Shown here: one piece after another, positions 49,038-58,745 of the stretch | Position numbering within the stretch: position 1 is the first letter of the stretch | How the letters are laid out: every line of letters starts with the position of its first letter | Origin: Microvelia longipes | Lineage: Eukaryota; Arthropoda; Insecta; Hemiptera; Veliidae | Reading direction: 5' to 3' | Assembly: GCA_018340805.1 (NCBI GenBank) | Contig: JACMZG010001914.1 | Location: 826,830 to 890,829, forward strand | Length of the DNA stretch: 64,000 bases | The notes under the pieces: generated by a model | The model's database searches: none | The model's input: the letters and a program-made list of their open reading frames with translations, nothing else | What the model was told of the DNA's origin: nothing | Translations under genes and position numbers: made by a program

Positions 49038-52000
49038 CTGGTCGATTCCGGAAGTCGCGTGATTTACCTAAAACGACCAAAGAAGAGTGGTTGAACTGGG
49101 TTAAGCATGTTGAGGAATTTTGTAAACCTGCTGCTAAAATATCTTATATTATGACTAAAAATTTGAATGATCCACGTTTCTTCGTTGACATAAATCTGAT
49201 GGGCAGAGTGTGTCGTGCTTTATTAGACTCCGGTGCTTCAAGGACTTTGATCGATCAAACCTTATGGGAATCTCTTAAAAACCAAGGCGTTCAACTTTTG
49301 GATGTACCTGTGCGCTATGTTGTGGTGGCAGATGGTAGTAAGACTGATGTCTTAGGTCAGTGCCTGGTTGATATTCATCTTGAGGATAGGTCTTGCAGTT
49401 TACCTGTTCTTATTGTTCCATCGTTGTCTCAGAGTTTAATTTTAGGCATCGATTTTTGGAAACAGATGGGTATTGTACCCGATGTTAAAAACGGCACTTG
49501 GGTCTTTTCAGATTGTGTTGTCTCTTCTATCGAAACTGAGTCGACCTCCCAACCCACTATTTTGACTGAGGAACAGAAGCTTAAGCTTGATGATATGCTT
49601 AAGCGGTGTCGCGAGATAAAGTCTGATAAACTTGGGACTACTCACTTAGTCAAGCATGCTATCAACACTGGCGAAGCCAGTCCTATAAAACAAAGATACT
49701 ACAACCTGTCTCCTTTGCTGACTGAAGAACTTAATAAGCAGTTGGATGACCTGCTTGACCAAGGCATTGTCCGTCGTTCGAAAAGTCCCTGGAGTTCGCC
49801 TGTTATACTTGTCAAGAAAAAGAATGGAACGTATCGGATGTGTGTGGACTTCCGGAAGCTTAACCGCGTCACTAAACGCGACGCCTACCCACTTCCTTTT
49901 GTCAATGTTATCTTAGACATGCTCCGGAACGCCAAATATCTAACATCGATCGATTTGAAATCTGCCTATTGGCAAATCGAACTGGAGGAGGACTCTAAGG
50001 AAAAGACGGCTTTCGTAGTTCCTGGGCGTGGCTTGTTTGAGTTCACACGGATGCCGTTCGGGTTACACAACGCTCCTGCCACTTGGCAGAGGCTCATAGA
50101 CCAAGTTATTGGCTACGACCTTGCTCCGTATGTGTTTGTGTACCTGGACGACATTATTGTCGTAGCTCCGGACTTTGAGACTCACCTGCGGATTCTTGAA
50201 GAGGTTCTGAAGAGATTGAAAGCGGCTAATCTTACTATCAACGAAGAAAAATCACATTTTTGTAAAAATGAATTGAAATATCTGGGCTATGTTGTGAACC
50301 AAGAAGGTCTTCACGTCGACCCTGAAAAGGTTTCTGCGATCTGTGAGTACCCTGCTCCTAAAACCATTCGAGGACTTCGTCGCTTCATCGGAATGTCTTC
50401 TTGGTACAGACGTTTTGTGCCTAATTTTGCTAGTAGGATTGAACCGTTAACGTCTATGACCAAGAAGAATAGTAAAGTAGTCTGGTCTGCTGCAGCTGAG
50501 GAGGCTTTTCATGACTTTAAAAACTGCTTAGTTTCTGCTCCAGTGTTAACGTGCCCGGACTTCACTCGTATCTTCACTCTTCAAACCGACGCTTCAGCTG
50601 TTGGGATAGGCGGAGTCTTAACTCAAGAGTTCGATGACGGTGAGCACGTTATCGCTTATGCGAGTCGCACCTTGACCAAACAAGAACGTAACTTTTCTGC
50701 CACCGAAAGAGAATGTTTGGCTGTGATATGGATAGTTGAAAAATTTAGACCTTATGTTGATGGTTATAGGTTCCGCGTCATCACAGACCATCACTCTTTA
50801 ACATGGCTAGAGAATCTTAAAGATCCTACTGGACGGTTGGCAAGGTGGGCTCTTCGACTTCAAGGATATGACTATGAATTATTACACCGCAGAGGGAAGG
50901 ACAATGTTGTCCCGGATGCTCTCTCTAGAGCTATGGACTTCACTGATTCTATTAACCTGGTGGATGTGGCTAACATTACTGACGATGCTTGGTACAAGAA
51001 GATGATGGCGAATGTTGCCGAAGACCCCCTTAAGTATGACAACTGGAAGGTGGAAAATAATCTTTTGTGGAAGCGCACTAAAGTTAATGATATCTCTAAA
51101 TGGAGACAAGTAGTACCAAAAGATTTACGTGCTCAAGTGTTGAAAGAGTCTCACGATTCCCCTCTTGCTGGTCATATGGGAATGCATAAAACCTTTTTCC
51201 GCATCGCTGAGGATTACTATTGGCCGCGCATGCGCAGTGATGTTACTCATTATGTCAAGAAATGCTTGACATGTCTTCGTTCTAAACCTAGCCAAGGACC
51301 ACCTTCGGGTCTGTATGGTATGCAGAGAACACCCCATGATACTTGGGAGTTGGTGTCCTCTGACATCGTTGGACCTCTTCCTCGTTCTACTAAAGGAAAC
51401 AGGTACATTGTCGTTACTACCGACTGCTTTAGCAAGTTTGTTGTAGCTCGTCCTCTGAGAGATGCAACAGCTAAAGCTGTAGCTCAGCATATGGAAGATG
51501 ACCTCTTCTTAACTTATGGGGTTCCTAAATATGTCATATGTGACAATGGTAAGCAGTATGTGAGTAAGACCTTTCAGGACCTTCTTGCAGATTACGGCTG
51601 TCAACCAAAGTATAGTGCCTACTACCATCCCCAGGCGAACCCTACCGAAAGAGTCAATCGAGTGATAAAGACCCTCTTGACTGCTTTCGTTAAGGATCAT
51701 AAAGAATGGGATCGGCAACTTAGTAAATTCATCTGTTCCATCCGCACCTCTGTTCATGAGAGCACCAGCCGGACTCCTTATTACTTAAATTACGGTAAGG
51801 AAATGAAACTTAGAGGAGACCGTCCTGAGGCAGAAGATGATGAACACCAAGTTGACAAAATGACTAGCCGCGTTACTGCACTGGAGAAGATCAAGAGAGA
51901 AGTCCCTGAAAGACTGCGGAAGGCTTATGAGGCTAATGCTCGTCAGTACAACTTGCGACGTAGAGCCGTAGAATATCAAGTTGGCCAATCCGTACTTCAT

Positions 52001-52270
52001 CGTAACTTTCAACAATCGAAGAAAGTCGACAAGTTTACTGCTAAATTGGCTCCTAAATACGTAGGTCCGTTCCGGATTAAGAAGAAAGTTGGCTTCCTGA
52101 TTTACGAACTTGAAGACTCTGCTGGTAAGTCAGTTGGTAGATGGCATGTCAAGGATCTCAAGGATGTTCCAGTTCCTGACGACCTGCACCTACCTGAATT
52201 TTCTGTCTGTTTTAGGAGGAGGTCTGAATGTAGCCATACTTTTGTATGTCTACATTGCGTACGTATTTGA
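49004..52270 (+). CDS. pol: Pol polyprotein (PR-RT-RNaseH-IN) of the Ty3/gypsy element
   Basis: The pol frame is open from 49,004 and has no ATG of its own near the start (first start-like codon GTG at 49,034), so it is probably made by frameshifting from gag. Numbering from 49,034 gives 1,078 residues. Protease: LLDSGASRTLID, active-site D65. Reverse transcriptase: VDFRKLNRVT at 271-280 and the catalytic YLDD at 370-373. RNase H: D518, E558/E560, D585 and D628. Integrase: zinc-binding H707, H714, C744, C747 and catalytic D777, D837, E872 (TERVNR). A GPY/F-like region is at 1009-1040. There is no chromodomain and no env. No stop or frameshift breaks it. The last 42 nt lie inside the 3' LTR. 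Confidence 0.95.
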   Translation, partial: ERGKLPSGPEVTGRFRKSRDLPKTTKEEWLNWVKHVEEFCKPAAKISYIMTKNLNDPRFFVDINLMGRVCRALLDSGASRTLIDQTLWESLKNQGVQLLDVPVRYVVVADGSKTDVLGQCLVDIHLEDRSCSLPVLIVPSLSQSLILGIDFWKQMGIVPDVKNGTWVFSDCVVSSIETESTSQPTILTEEQKLKLDDMLKRCREIKSDKLGTTHLVKHAINTGEASPIKQRYYNLSPLLTEELNKQLDDLLDQGIVRRSKSPWSSPVILVKKKNGTYRMCVDFRKLNRVTKRDAYPLPFVNVILDMLRNAKYLTSIDLKSAYWQIELEEDSKEKTAFVVPGRGLFEFTRMPFGLHNAPATWQRLIDQVIGYDLAPYVFVYLDDIIVVAPDFETHLRILEEVLKRLKAANLTINEEKSHFCKNELKYLGYVVNQEGLHVDPEKVSAICEYPAPKTIRGLRRFIGMSSWYRRFVPNFASRIEPLTSMTKKNSKVVWSAAAEEAFHDFKNCLVSAPVLTCPDFTRIFTLQTDASAVGIGGVLTQEFDDGEHVIAYASRTLTKQERNFSATERECLAVIWIVEKFRPYVDGYRFRVITDHHSLTWLENLKDPTGRLARWALRLQGYDYELLHRRGKDNVVPDALSRAMDFTDSINLVDVANITDDAWYKKMMANVAEDPLKYDNWKVENNLLWKRTKVNDISKWRQVVPKDLRAQVLKESHDSPLAGHMGMHKTFFRIAEDYYWPRMRSDVTHYVKKCLTCLRSKPSQGPPSGLYGMQRTPHDTWELVSSDIVGPLPRSTKGNRYIVVTTDCFSKFVVARPLRDATAKAVAQHMEDDLFLTYGVPKYVICDNGKQYVSKTFQDLLADYGCQPKYSAYYHPQANPTERVNRVIKTLLTAFVKDHKEWDRQLSKFICSIRTSVHESTSRTPYYLNYGKEMKLRGDRPEAEDDEHQVDKMTSRVTALEKIKREVPERLRKAYEANARQYNLRRRAVEYQVGQSVLHRNFQQSKKVDKFTAKLAPKYVGPFRIKKKVGFLIYELEDSAGKSVGRWHVKDLKDVPVPDDLHLPEFSVCFRRRSECSHTFVCLHCVRI
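49010..49016 (+). promoter_or_regulatory. -1 ribosomal frameshift heptamer G GGA AAC
   Basis: In the gag frame the codons are GGG GGA AAC, so the string fits X XXY YYZ exactly. The pol frame is open from 49,004, after a TAA at 49,001-49,003, and gag stops at TGA 49,035-49,037. The slip site therefore lies inside the 34-nt overlap. Slipping back one base gives the pol frame. GGGAAAC is a known functional slippery string in retroviruses and luteoviruses. Confidence 0.85.
49028..49079 (+). promoter_or_regulatory. Predicted H-type pseudoknot downstream of the slip site
   Basis: Stem 1: CCGGAA (49,028-49,033) with TTCCGG (49,046-49,051). Stem 2: TGGTCG in the loop (49,039-49,044) with CGACCA (49,074-49,079). 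Both are 6 bp and perfect. The spacer from the heptamer is 11 nt, somewhat longer than the usual 5-9. The gag stop codon lies in the loop. This was worked out by eye and has not been energy-minimised. Confidence 0.55.
52214..52228 (+). other. Polypurine tract
   Basis: The purine run AGGAGGAGG followed by TCTGAA lies immediately before the 3' LTR, the expected place for the plus-strand primer. It sits inside the pol reading frame. Confidence 0.7.
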
Positions 52271-53517
52271 CAGTCTGTTTTATGTCGTATGATTTTTATA
52301 GAAAATATTAGCGTGAATTAATTTGTGTGATTTGTTGAGTGTATGTAGTGCAAAGGTATCGGTATAAGTGAATTGAACCCGTCTAGTGTAAAGTCAATGG
52401 TAGGTGGACGCATTTATTGATGATTTTTAGATTTAAGGGTCCAGGTTCAAGTGTGCGTGAGTTTTCCGTGTCTATGTTTCTTTGTGTGAGTTGTAGTTAG
52501 GAGGCGGAAGTCTGTTTTTGCTTTAGGCCCGTGGAAACCCTAAGTTTTTTGGTCATTTTCCGAGATCGCTACGATCTCGCTAAGTTTTAGCGATATTTTA
52601 GTGAGTTGTCTCTCTGAGTCTAATTAACTTTAGAGTCATTCTAAGTGCAGTTGATAGTGACTAGTAAAGTTTAGAGTCATTTTTACTAACTTTTGTGCCT
52701 AAAGTCTCAAACTATTTTGCGCGTCTGCGGCATAACCTATACGCGCACGTTTTGCACATGGTGAACAATCACCATTTCTTAATCATCAGTTGGTCTATGC
52801 TGATGAATATTTTGGAACACTCTGTGTGGATTTGCTGTTATCGATTTCCCGGACTTGACTTTTCTATAACTGGATTAACCAGGATTTGGTTGAGTTGGAT
52901 AAACCCATGTTTATCTGGCTAACTCTGGACTTAACACCATCGGCGGAGCATCTTTTACTTTTTCGTCTTAAATGGGGTACCCCTACTTATTTTTGGATTA
53001 ATTCTACCAAGGTACAAAATATTATTTTCTAAAAGGTCGACCTTAAATAAAATCATAGTAACTCATAAAGTTAAATCAAGTTCTCTTTTTCATTTATCGT
53101 TAAATAAATTTATATGCTATACTTAAATTTTATGTTTGTCAGTTGTCAACTTATTTCAAATTGTTTGGACAAGTTGACCCGGCTTTCCATACTTGATTTG
53201 TATAAATTAAGTCCGAGGGTTTTCGTTATTTTGCTCTTGATTTCGGTGAAGCCGATATTGGTCTTCTTGTAAATCCAATCAAGTACTTGAAGCCGGGCCA
53301 ACTTCTCCAAACTATCTTAGGTTAAGTAACCCTAAGTACAATTTATTGAATCAAAATAACGTGGCGCTCTTTTCATATATTCAAAACGTACTTAGGATAA
53401 TTAGAGCCTACGCCACCTCCACTGAGCTTGGTAATGGTGAAGCACCTGACGGGCCAGGTCACCAGAGTATATGAAGTCTACGGTAAGTTCAACTTAGATC
53501 TTAATTATCCCGTTACA
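52229..53517 (+). repeat. 3' LTR (1,289 bp)
   Basis: Same TGTAGCC..GTTACA ends as the 5' LTR. It is 25 bp shorter, and I count nine sites of 1-8-bp length difference. Nearly all are deletions relative to the 5' LTR in short repeats (for example GTCTCTAG to GTCTAG, GTGTAAA to GTAAA). Eight lie in the first ~450 bp, one lies near 53,270, and the rest is identical by eye. Only a few substitutions are seen. Confidence 0.95.
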
Positions 53518-53630
53518 AAGGTATTTACGAAAAATTAAGACCGGTTCCGCCATTTCACTTTTTATTAACAAAACACCCCTGGGCTCTTGGTCTATTAGGC
53601 TTATACTTTATTATATAAGTCATCACTAAC
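53518..53630. repeat. Remainder of module X2 beyond the LTR element
   Basis: Starts with the second AAGG and continues the split ~140-bp unit (GTATTTACGAAAAATT, then GACCGGTTCC). A new join follows at about 53,575 (ACACCCCTGGGCTC). After that comes a piece of the X outer arm, GGCTTATACTTTATTATAT, up to about 53,625. Most of the right outer arm is missing, so the right side of X2 is deleted or rearranged. Confidence 0.75.
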
Positions 53631-56555
53631 TTACTTGCAAGTGAGGATTCCTCAGCTTGTTTCTTTCAGAACTTGATTTAGTCCCTGAAGTAAGTCCGAC
53701 GGAACCAAGCATGTAGATGTGCCGCCAAAACATTTATGCATTAAATTCCTGAGGCAAAAACAAAGAGAATAATATTATTTAATTCGGAGGAATATCAAAT
53801 CAATGTTTTAGGGCGGGGCAACCAATTTTAAAGGACCTTTGACGAATTAGTTAGATTTGAATCTGCAACCATAATATCTAAAGATGACCACTCTACCACT
53901 AAGCTGTCAAGAATAAACTTTACTAGTAATCCACCATATTAACTTTGAATCTCGTATTTTACTTTAATCGCTCATTAAAAAAAATATAATCAACAAATAA
54001 GAAGCGTTCCATCAAAAACTACAACATAATAATTATGTTGTATAATTCAAGGCTTTTTTAAAAGAAAAATAATTTCAATAATTTATCACAGAGATTATTC
54101 TTCGACAGATTTACTGACAACATAAATTATAAATAGATCAAGTCATTTATAAATATCAAGTTTTAAGTTCAAAACAACTTAATTTATAAAGTGTTTAAGA
54201 CAAGTCGTTAAGGTCAAGTTTAAAACAAATAGTGAAAAACAAATTATTGATTTTAATTTAAGATAAAACAAGTACTTGACATTAATAAAGAGGGTACGGG
54301 GCATCTCATATAGTCTTTCAATGGTAATGGAAGGTCGAGAATAAAGAAATGACAAATTAGGTTAATGTACTGCCTAATCCTATGAACGTAAGAGGAGATA
54401 GTGAAACAAATACGAGCTTACCTTCCTTATTGAATATAGCTAAAGGCTCGCATTGTCGGTTGTCAGTAGAACAAGGTGATAGTACCGGAATTTAGAGAAA
54501 AATGGTCTTTAGGAAATTGATTAAATTTAATAGTTATAAGCAAAAATAATGACAAATTTGTTCAAAAACTAATCACAGTACACTATGGATTAAAAAGTTA
54601 CCCATTAATTAATATCTGCATTGTCAATGATTTAGATCGCGTCAATAATTTTATACCTTCCCTTATTAGGATATTATTAGGATGTTTTTTGTGCTGTATG
54701 CCTTATAAGTGTAATCATAGGAAAGACAAGGCCTTACGATTAGTCGAGGTAAAGACTTTAATCGTAACGTCGTTTAAAGACGCTGAGTTCTTTGAGTTAT
54801 TTGATTATTGAAGATTTGGCTTATTGCAGTTCTGTGCTAATTGACAACCCATTTTATTCTTGGTTCTAAATCTTGTTTTTACGTTGTCTTTATTTTTAAG
54901 TCTATAAGGTTCTTTTCTTATGCAAGTTTAAGGTGTCCATTGTCTGTTTGTATCTGTTTTGTCAGTTGCGGTGTTATAAATCCAGTTTATATTGTGTGAC
55001 AATTTTGTCGATGTCGGTCTTAGCATATCCGTTTCCGTCCGAGTTCTTTTTTGTACTTGTCAGTTGTCTCTGTTTTTGTACTTGTTGGTGAGAGCTCCAA
55101 ATGTCCCGCTTGTTGATGATAGTGTTGAGTCGAAACCGTTCCCAGGAAGTTCATATCTAACACTAAGTACCGACGGTAGCTTATTCTTCAATGGACTCTT
55201 TAAAGGGATCAAAAAGTAATTTAGGCCCCTAGGGAGTAAAATGTTTTTTTATACGTCAGTTAAGGAATTTTCTCGAGCATTTAATTTTGTTCCTAAGGCA
55301 AGGCTAATAAAAAAAAGAACAATGAAGCTTAAGACACATTTAATTAAATATTTTATTCTCATTGAAGCTGAGAGAAATAATATTTATTGGTTTCTTAGGC
55401 GTAATCGAAGTAAAAATATATTCCCAAGATAAAGCCGAGGGAAATGATTATTAGTTCCTGAGGCATAGCTAATATAATTATACATTTATTTCCTAGGTGA
55501 AGCTGAGGAAATTTTATTAATTAATAACTTAGCTGTAGCTGAGCGTAATTATAATAAGGTTAAAAGAGCGAGTTACTCCCGTGGTGTATACAACATTTTA
55601 TATCCAACAAACAATATGAAGCTTGCCTCTCTGGTTTAGGTCAAAAGATGTCGTTTGGAACTAAAAAGAAAAATTATATTTTTTGGGCGGCAACATCAAA
55701 ATTTATTAAGGAGCCAAAATATTTATCAGCTAATAAAAGTTGCTTAGTGCAATAAAAAATAGTCCTGAGTAAGTTCTCCCGGTAAGACATGAACCTACAA
55801 CATTTAGTTTCCGTGTCTAGTTTAAGCAATAAAGCCAGTCAGGTGATTTCTGGTCTTGTATTTTTAAAGACTCGTTTTAGTCTATCAAGCAATAGACAAA
55901 AATTATTTCGGTGCCTTAGTGACATAAACATGTCTTATTATTCCCGCAAATAACATTATATACAGCAACAAGGGTTTCAAGAGATTATTGCTTCTGGCAT
56001 TTGCTGATTGCCCTGCTTTGCTCTTAGCAAATTTCCGCAGCAATTAAATAAAATTTTACAGACGAGGTGGAACTAGTAATCTAGAAATGTTGTAATCGTA
56101 TAAACTTTTATTACCTAGAAGGTTTTTAATTTAACTCCAAGAATTCATACAATAAATTTTTTGTTTATTAAATTTAAATATAGTCAAAAAGCAATAAAAT
56201 AATTTGATATTAAATATATATATTCATGACCTCTAATTTTAATTAATGATGTCTCTCTAACAAAAAAAAACTAGGAACAAATAATCGTAAAAAATGTTGC
56301 ATAAATTACTTGCTCTGTTTGGATGTCTGTAATGTATTTATACTTCCCAGACTGACTTCAGCTAATTGAGACCGGCTATAAAATATTATTTTAAGTAGCC
56401 GATCATAACCTTATTCATCTCGGTCTTAAAATGTTAAATCAAGGGATAAAGTTTTAATACTTAGATGCTTAGAAAAGTTAACAACACATCAACATCTTTA
56501 GAGTAACGTTGCATTTTTATATTATATATAAAAAATAGTTTATTTTAGTTTTTTT
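53631..56555. other. AT-rich intergenic, little recognised
   Basis: No supported gene. Short frames at 54,992-55,219 and 55,241-55,432 have no recognisable domain. A weak internal repetition of CCTAGG/CCTGAGG next to AAGCTGAGG/AAAGCCGAGG is visible around 55,225-55,550. Confidence 0.5.
53837..53912 (-). tRNA. tRNA-like pseudogene or SINE head
   Basis: Read on the minus strand, the 76-nt stretch has a partial acceptor stem (TCTTGAC against GTCAAAG, five Watson-Crick pairs plus a wobble). It has a good D-arm (GCTTAGTGGTAGAGT, A-box-like). An AGATTCAAATCT T-arm-like block is present but misplaced by several bases from where a tRNA needs it. The anticodon stem is poor. A functional tRNA is unlikely. 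Confidence 0.3.
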
Positions 56556-57190
56556 ACTTTTCCTCCTTTATACTGTTAAGTATATGAGAAAAGTATTGTG
56601 TTTGCACTAAACTCCGAAACCCAAATTTCACCGAATTTGATCACCGAATCAGATTCATACTTTTAAGACTTTCTAAGAGGTTTTCACAAAGTTTTCTGTT
56701 TGTATGTGTGTGTGTATTTCTGTTATCATCGTACCTCCCATTGTATTTATTCTAGATAGTTGAAACTTGGTACGAAAATCAATCTTTATATAAGTTTAGT
56801 GGTGCAACCCGGGAAATTATATTTTTATATAATTAACCGACAATAATGACAATGCTAAAATGTGAAAAATTCAATAAACGCGAAAAAATCTCTCCATCGA
56901 TTTGACATTTACTACCACACATGCAGTCATATATAATACCAGATTTCGCGCTAAGTTTCATCTCATTATCAGCATTAGTTACATTGTTATCCAATGACTT
57001 GCATAAGTTTCTTTTTAAATGTGAAAAATAACCCAAATAAGTTAAAATTTGGTACAAGTGTAATCCCTTACATAATAAATATAAATGTTTTCCTTCAATA
57101 CGACAAGTATGTCTACAGTTTGTAGTTGAATATAAAAGTTAAGTAGCATCGAGGGAGTCAGTGCCTGGATGGGTGACCACTGGTTTATTA
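56556..57190 (+). repeat. Dispersed repeat with 5S-like segment, second long copy
   Basis: Same order as 1381-2125: CCTTTATACTG start, GAGAAAAGTATTGTGTTTGC, TTTTCACAAAGTTTTCTG, TGTGTGTGTG stretch, CATCGTACCTCCC, GTTGAAACTTGGTACGAAAA, and CAACCCGGGAAATTAT. A 5S-like block lies at 57,136-57,183 (AAGTTAAGTAGCATCGAGGG, GTCAGTGCCTGGATGGGTGA, CCACTGG). This copy retains more 5S sequence on the 5' side than the others. The distal CGAAGCGAG tail is missing. Confidence 0.65.
57136..57183 (+). ncRNA. 5S rRNA-derived segment (not a functional 5S gene)
   Basis: AAGTTAAGTAGCATCGAGG, then GTCAGTGCCTGGATGGGTGA and CCACTGG, follows eukaryotic 5S rRNA from about position 50 to 100, covering the internal promoter's A-box and C-box parts. 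The flanks do not continue as 5S. Confidence 0.65.
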
Positions 57191-58028
57191 TCTCAAAAGA
57201 ATAAATTCCCAGATATTACAAAAAATACTTTCATAAAATAAATTTAAATAGTTCATATGCATATTAACTTAGTATGCTGGTGCGCTTTGGATATAAAAGT
57301 ACAAATAAGCTAAATAACTGAGTTTTTATTACGAATTAAAATTTAACATATTTTTTATAATATAAAAATAATAAAACAAACATAAAAATGATAATCTTAA
57401 TAGTAAATATTAATAAAAACTAAGTATAATAAACTACTCTGCTATAGCCATCTCATTTACATGTTGTATGCCTCATGGAAATTTTACTTTAATATAAAAA
57501 TTTAATAGTAAATAAAGAGTAATACGTATAATATTCAAAGATATTTATAAAATATTAATAAAGTATTATGAAATCTTAAAAGTCTTTGATTAATACATGC
57601 AACAGTCCATGGATTTCAAATAAGTTCCACTCAGCCTCTTATAGCTTGGAAAAAAACTTAGATGCTTATAGGGAAACAGCAGTCAACATTTCTCCGTTAT
57701 AAAATTTATTAATTTTAGTCAAAGACATTTCCAGACATTAGAACCTTAAAAATTATGTCAACATAATTATATTAATGTCAACATCAATATAACATGTCAA
57801 CAAATGGCAGGTTTAGAATACTTAAACAATAAATTATACATATGTCACATTCACCTACTTGGTAGCTCTTTCAGAAAATATACAACGCATAGTTTTTTTA
57901 TTTGCATTTATTATTAATATACGACTGCTACGACTAGCATGATGTAGGTGTATTTTAAAACAAACCTCTTCCGTAAAAAATCTTCTGAACGTATTAATAT
58001 TTTAAATCAAACTTAATGTAAAAATTAA
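57191..58028. other. AT-rich intergenic, nothing recognised
   Basis: Low-complexity AT-rich sequence with no supported gene or repeat. Confidence 0.55.
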
Positions 58029-58172
58029 CCTGGGGGACACTGATCCTATATTAAACCCAGGTTTTATTACTTCTTACCCGGTTTGCTGAATCAGCAAAAT
58101 ATTAAAAAAAACGTTTGAATAAAGAGCTAAAATTTTCGCCGGAAAAGAGGTCTATAATTATGTTTTTAATTT
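58029..58172 (+). repeat. Diverged fragment of module Q
   Basis: Parallel to Q' at about 40,430-40,565: GGGGGACACTGATCCTA, AACCCAGGTTTTATTAC, TTACCCGGTTTGCTGAATCA, AAATTTTCGCCGG, GGTCTATAATTATGTTTT. The CAGGTTTT..CGGTTTGCTGA spacing is kept. There is no P or (TA)n part. Confidence 0.6.
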
Positions 58173-58639
58173 GACTCATATTTCATCAATTTCTTGAAGA
58201 TCACCTGAAGAGTATGAAATTGGCAAAAGTTGTGAAGAGATGCGCGAGATTGAAGTGGCAAATTCCCTTGATCCTGATTGTATACAATTCATACTTTCTA
58301 AGCCTTGAACTACTTTACAACTTCACTCACTTCTAGCTACTACACTGTAATTTACAAAAACAAAACTCACGCATAGGAGTGCGAACTACATTGCATTTAA
58401 ATAACTGCCTTTGAAATAAGAACAGATTGATAAGGAAAAATATTAACACTACTTTGGTCTCACTAAATCTTCACATCTCTCTCACGAGACTGTAGTCTTT
58501 GAATATTTTTCATTTTTTTTATTAAAATTACTATAATCCAAATTTTTATATAAAATATAAATCACTTTCAAAGTGTAAAAAGTATACACATTGAATACAT
58601 ATTTTTTATAAAATAGAGTGTTTATCCATGATGTCCTAC

Positions 58640-58745
58640 ATCCTTAATATTCCTCCCTCAGTGGAAACGAAACGTCGGAATTATTATCTATGTTGAGGCG
58701 GTTGCCACCGGAACACCGTAATCTTCAAATACATTTTTGGAATTA
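58640..58745 (+). repeat. Relative of the 13,084-13,345 inverted-repeat element
   Basis: CCCTCAGTGGAAACGAAACG, then TCTATGTTGAGGCGGTTGCC and ACCGGAACACC, matches the right arm at 13,300-13,345 and the left arm in reverse. Only one arm is visible here. Confidence 0.5.

Larger units (their letters stand above)
43860..53517 (+). mobile_element. Complete Ty3/gypsy LTR retrotransposon, Osvaldo-like layout
   Basis: A 9,658-bp element with 5' LTR, tRNA-Lys-type PBS, a long leader, gag, pol in the -1 frame, a purine tract and 3' LTR. It is flanked by the 4-bp target-site duplication AAGG (43,856-43,859 and 53,518-53,521). The order PR-RT-RNaseH-IN places it in Ty3/gypsy. There is no env: pol runs into the 3' LTR. 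LTRs of about 1.3 kb, a Lys-type PBS and a 4-bp duplication recall the insect Osvaldo lineage, but a tree would be needed to place it. Both reading frames are uninterrupted and the LTRs differ by few substitutions, so the insertion looks recent. Confidence 0.95.

Noticed and set aside
51125..51490. Minus-strand frames inside pol (also at 50,872-51,109, 51,250-51,435, 51,509-51,757 and 51,785-52,015)
   Set aside because: Shadows of the real pol frame on the other strand.
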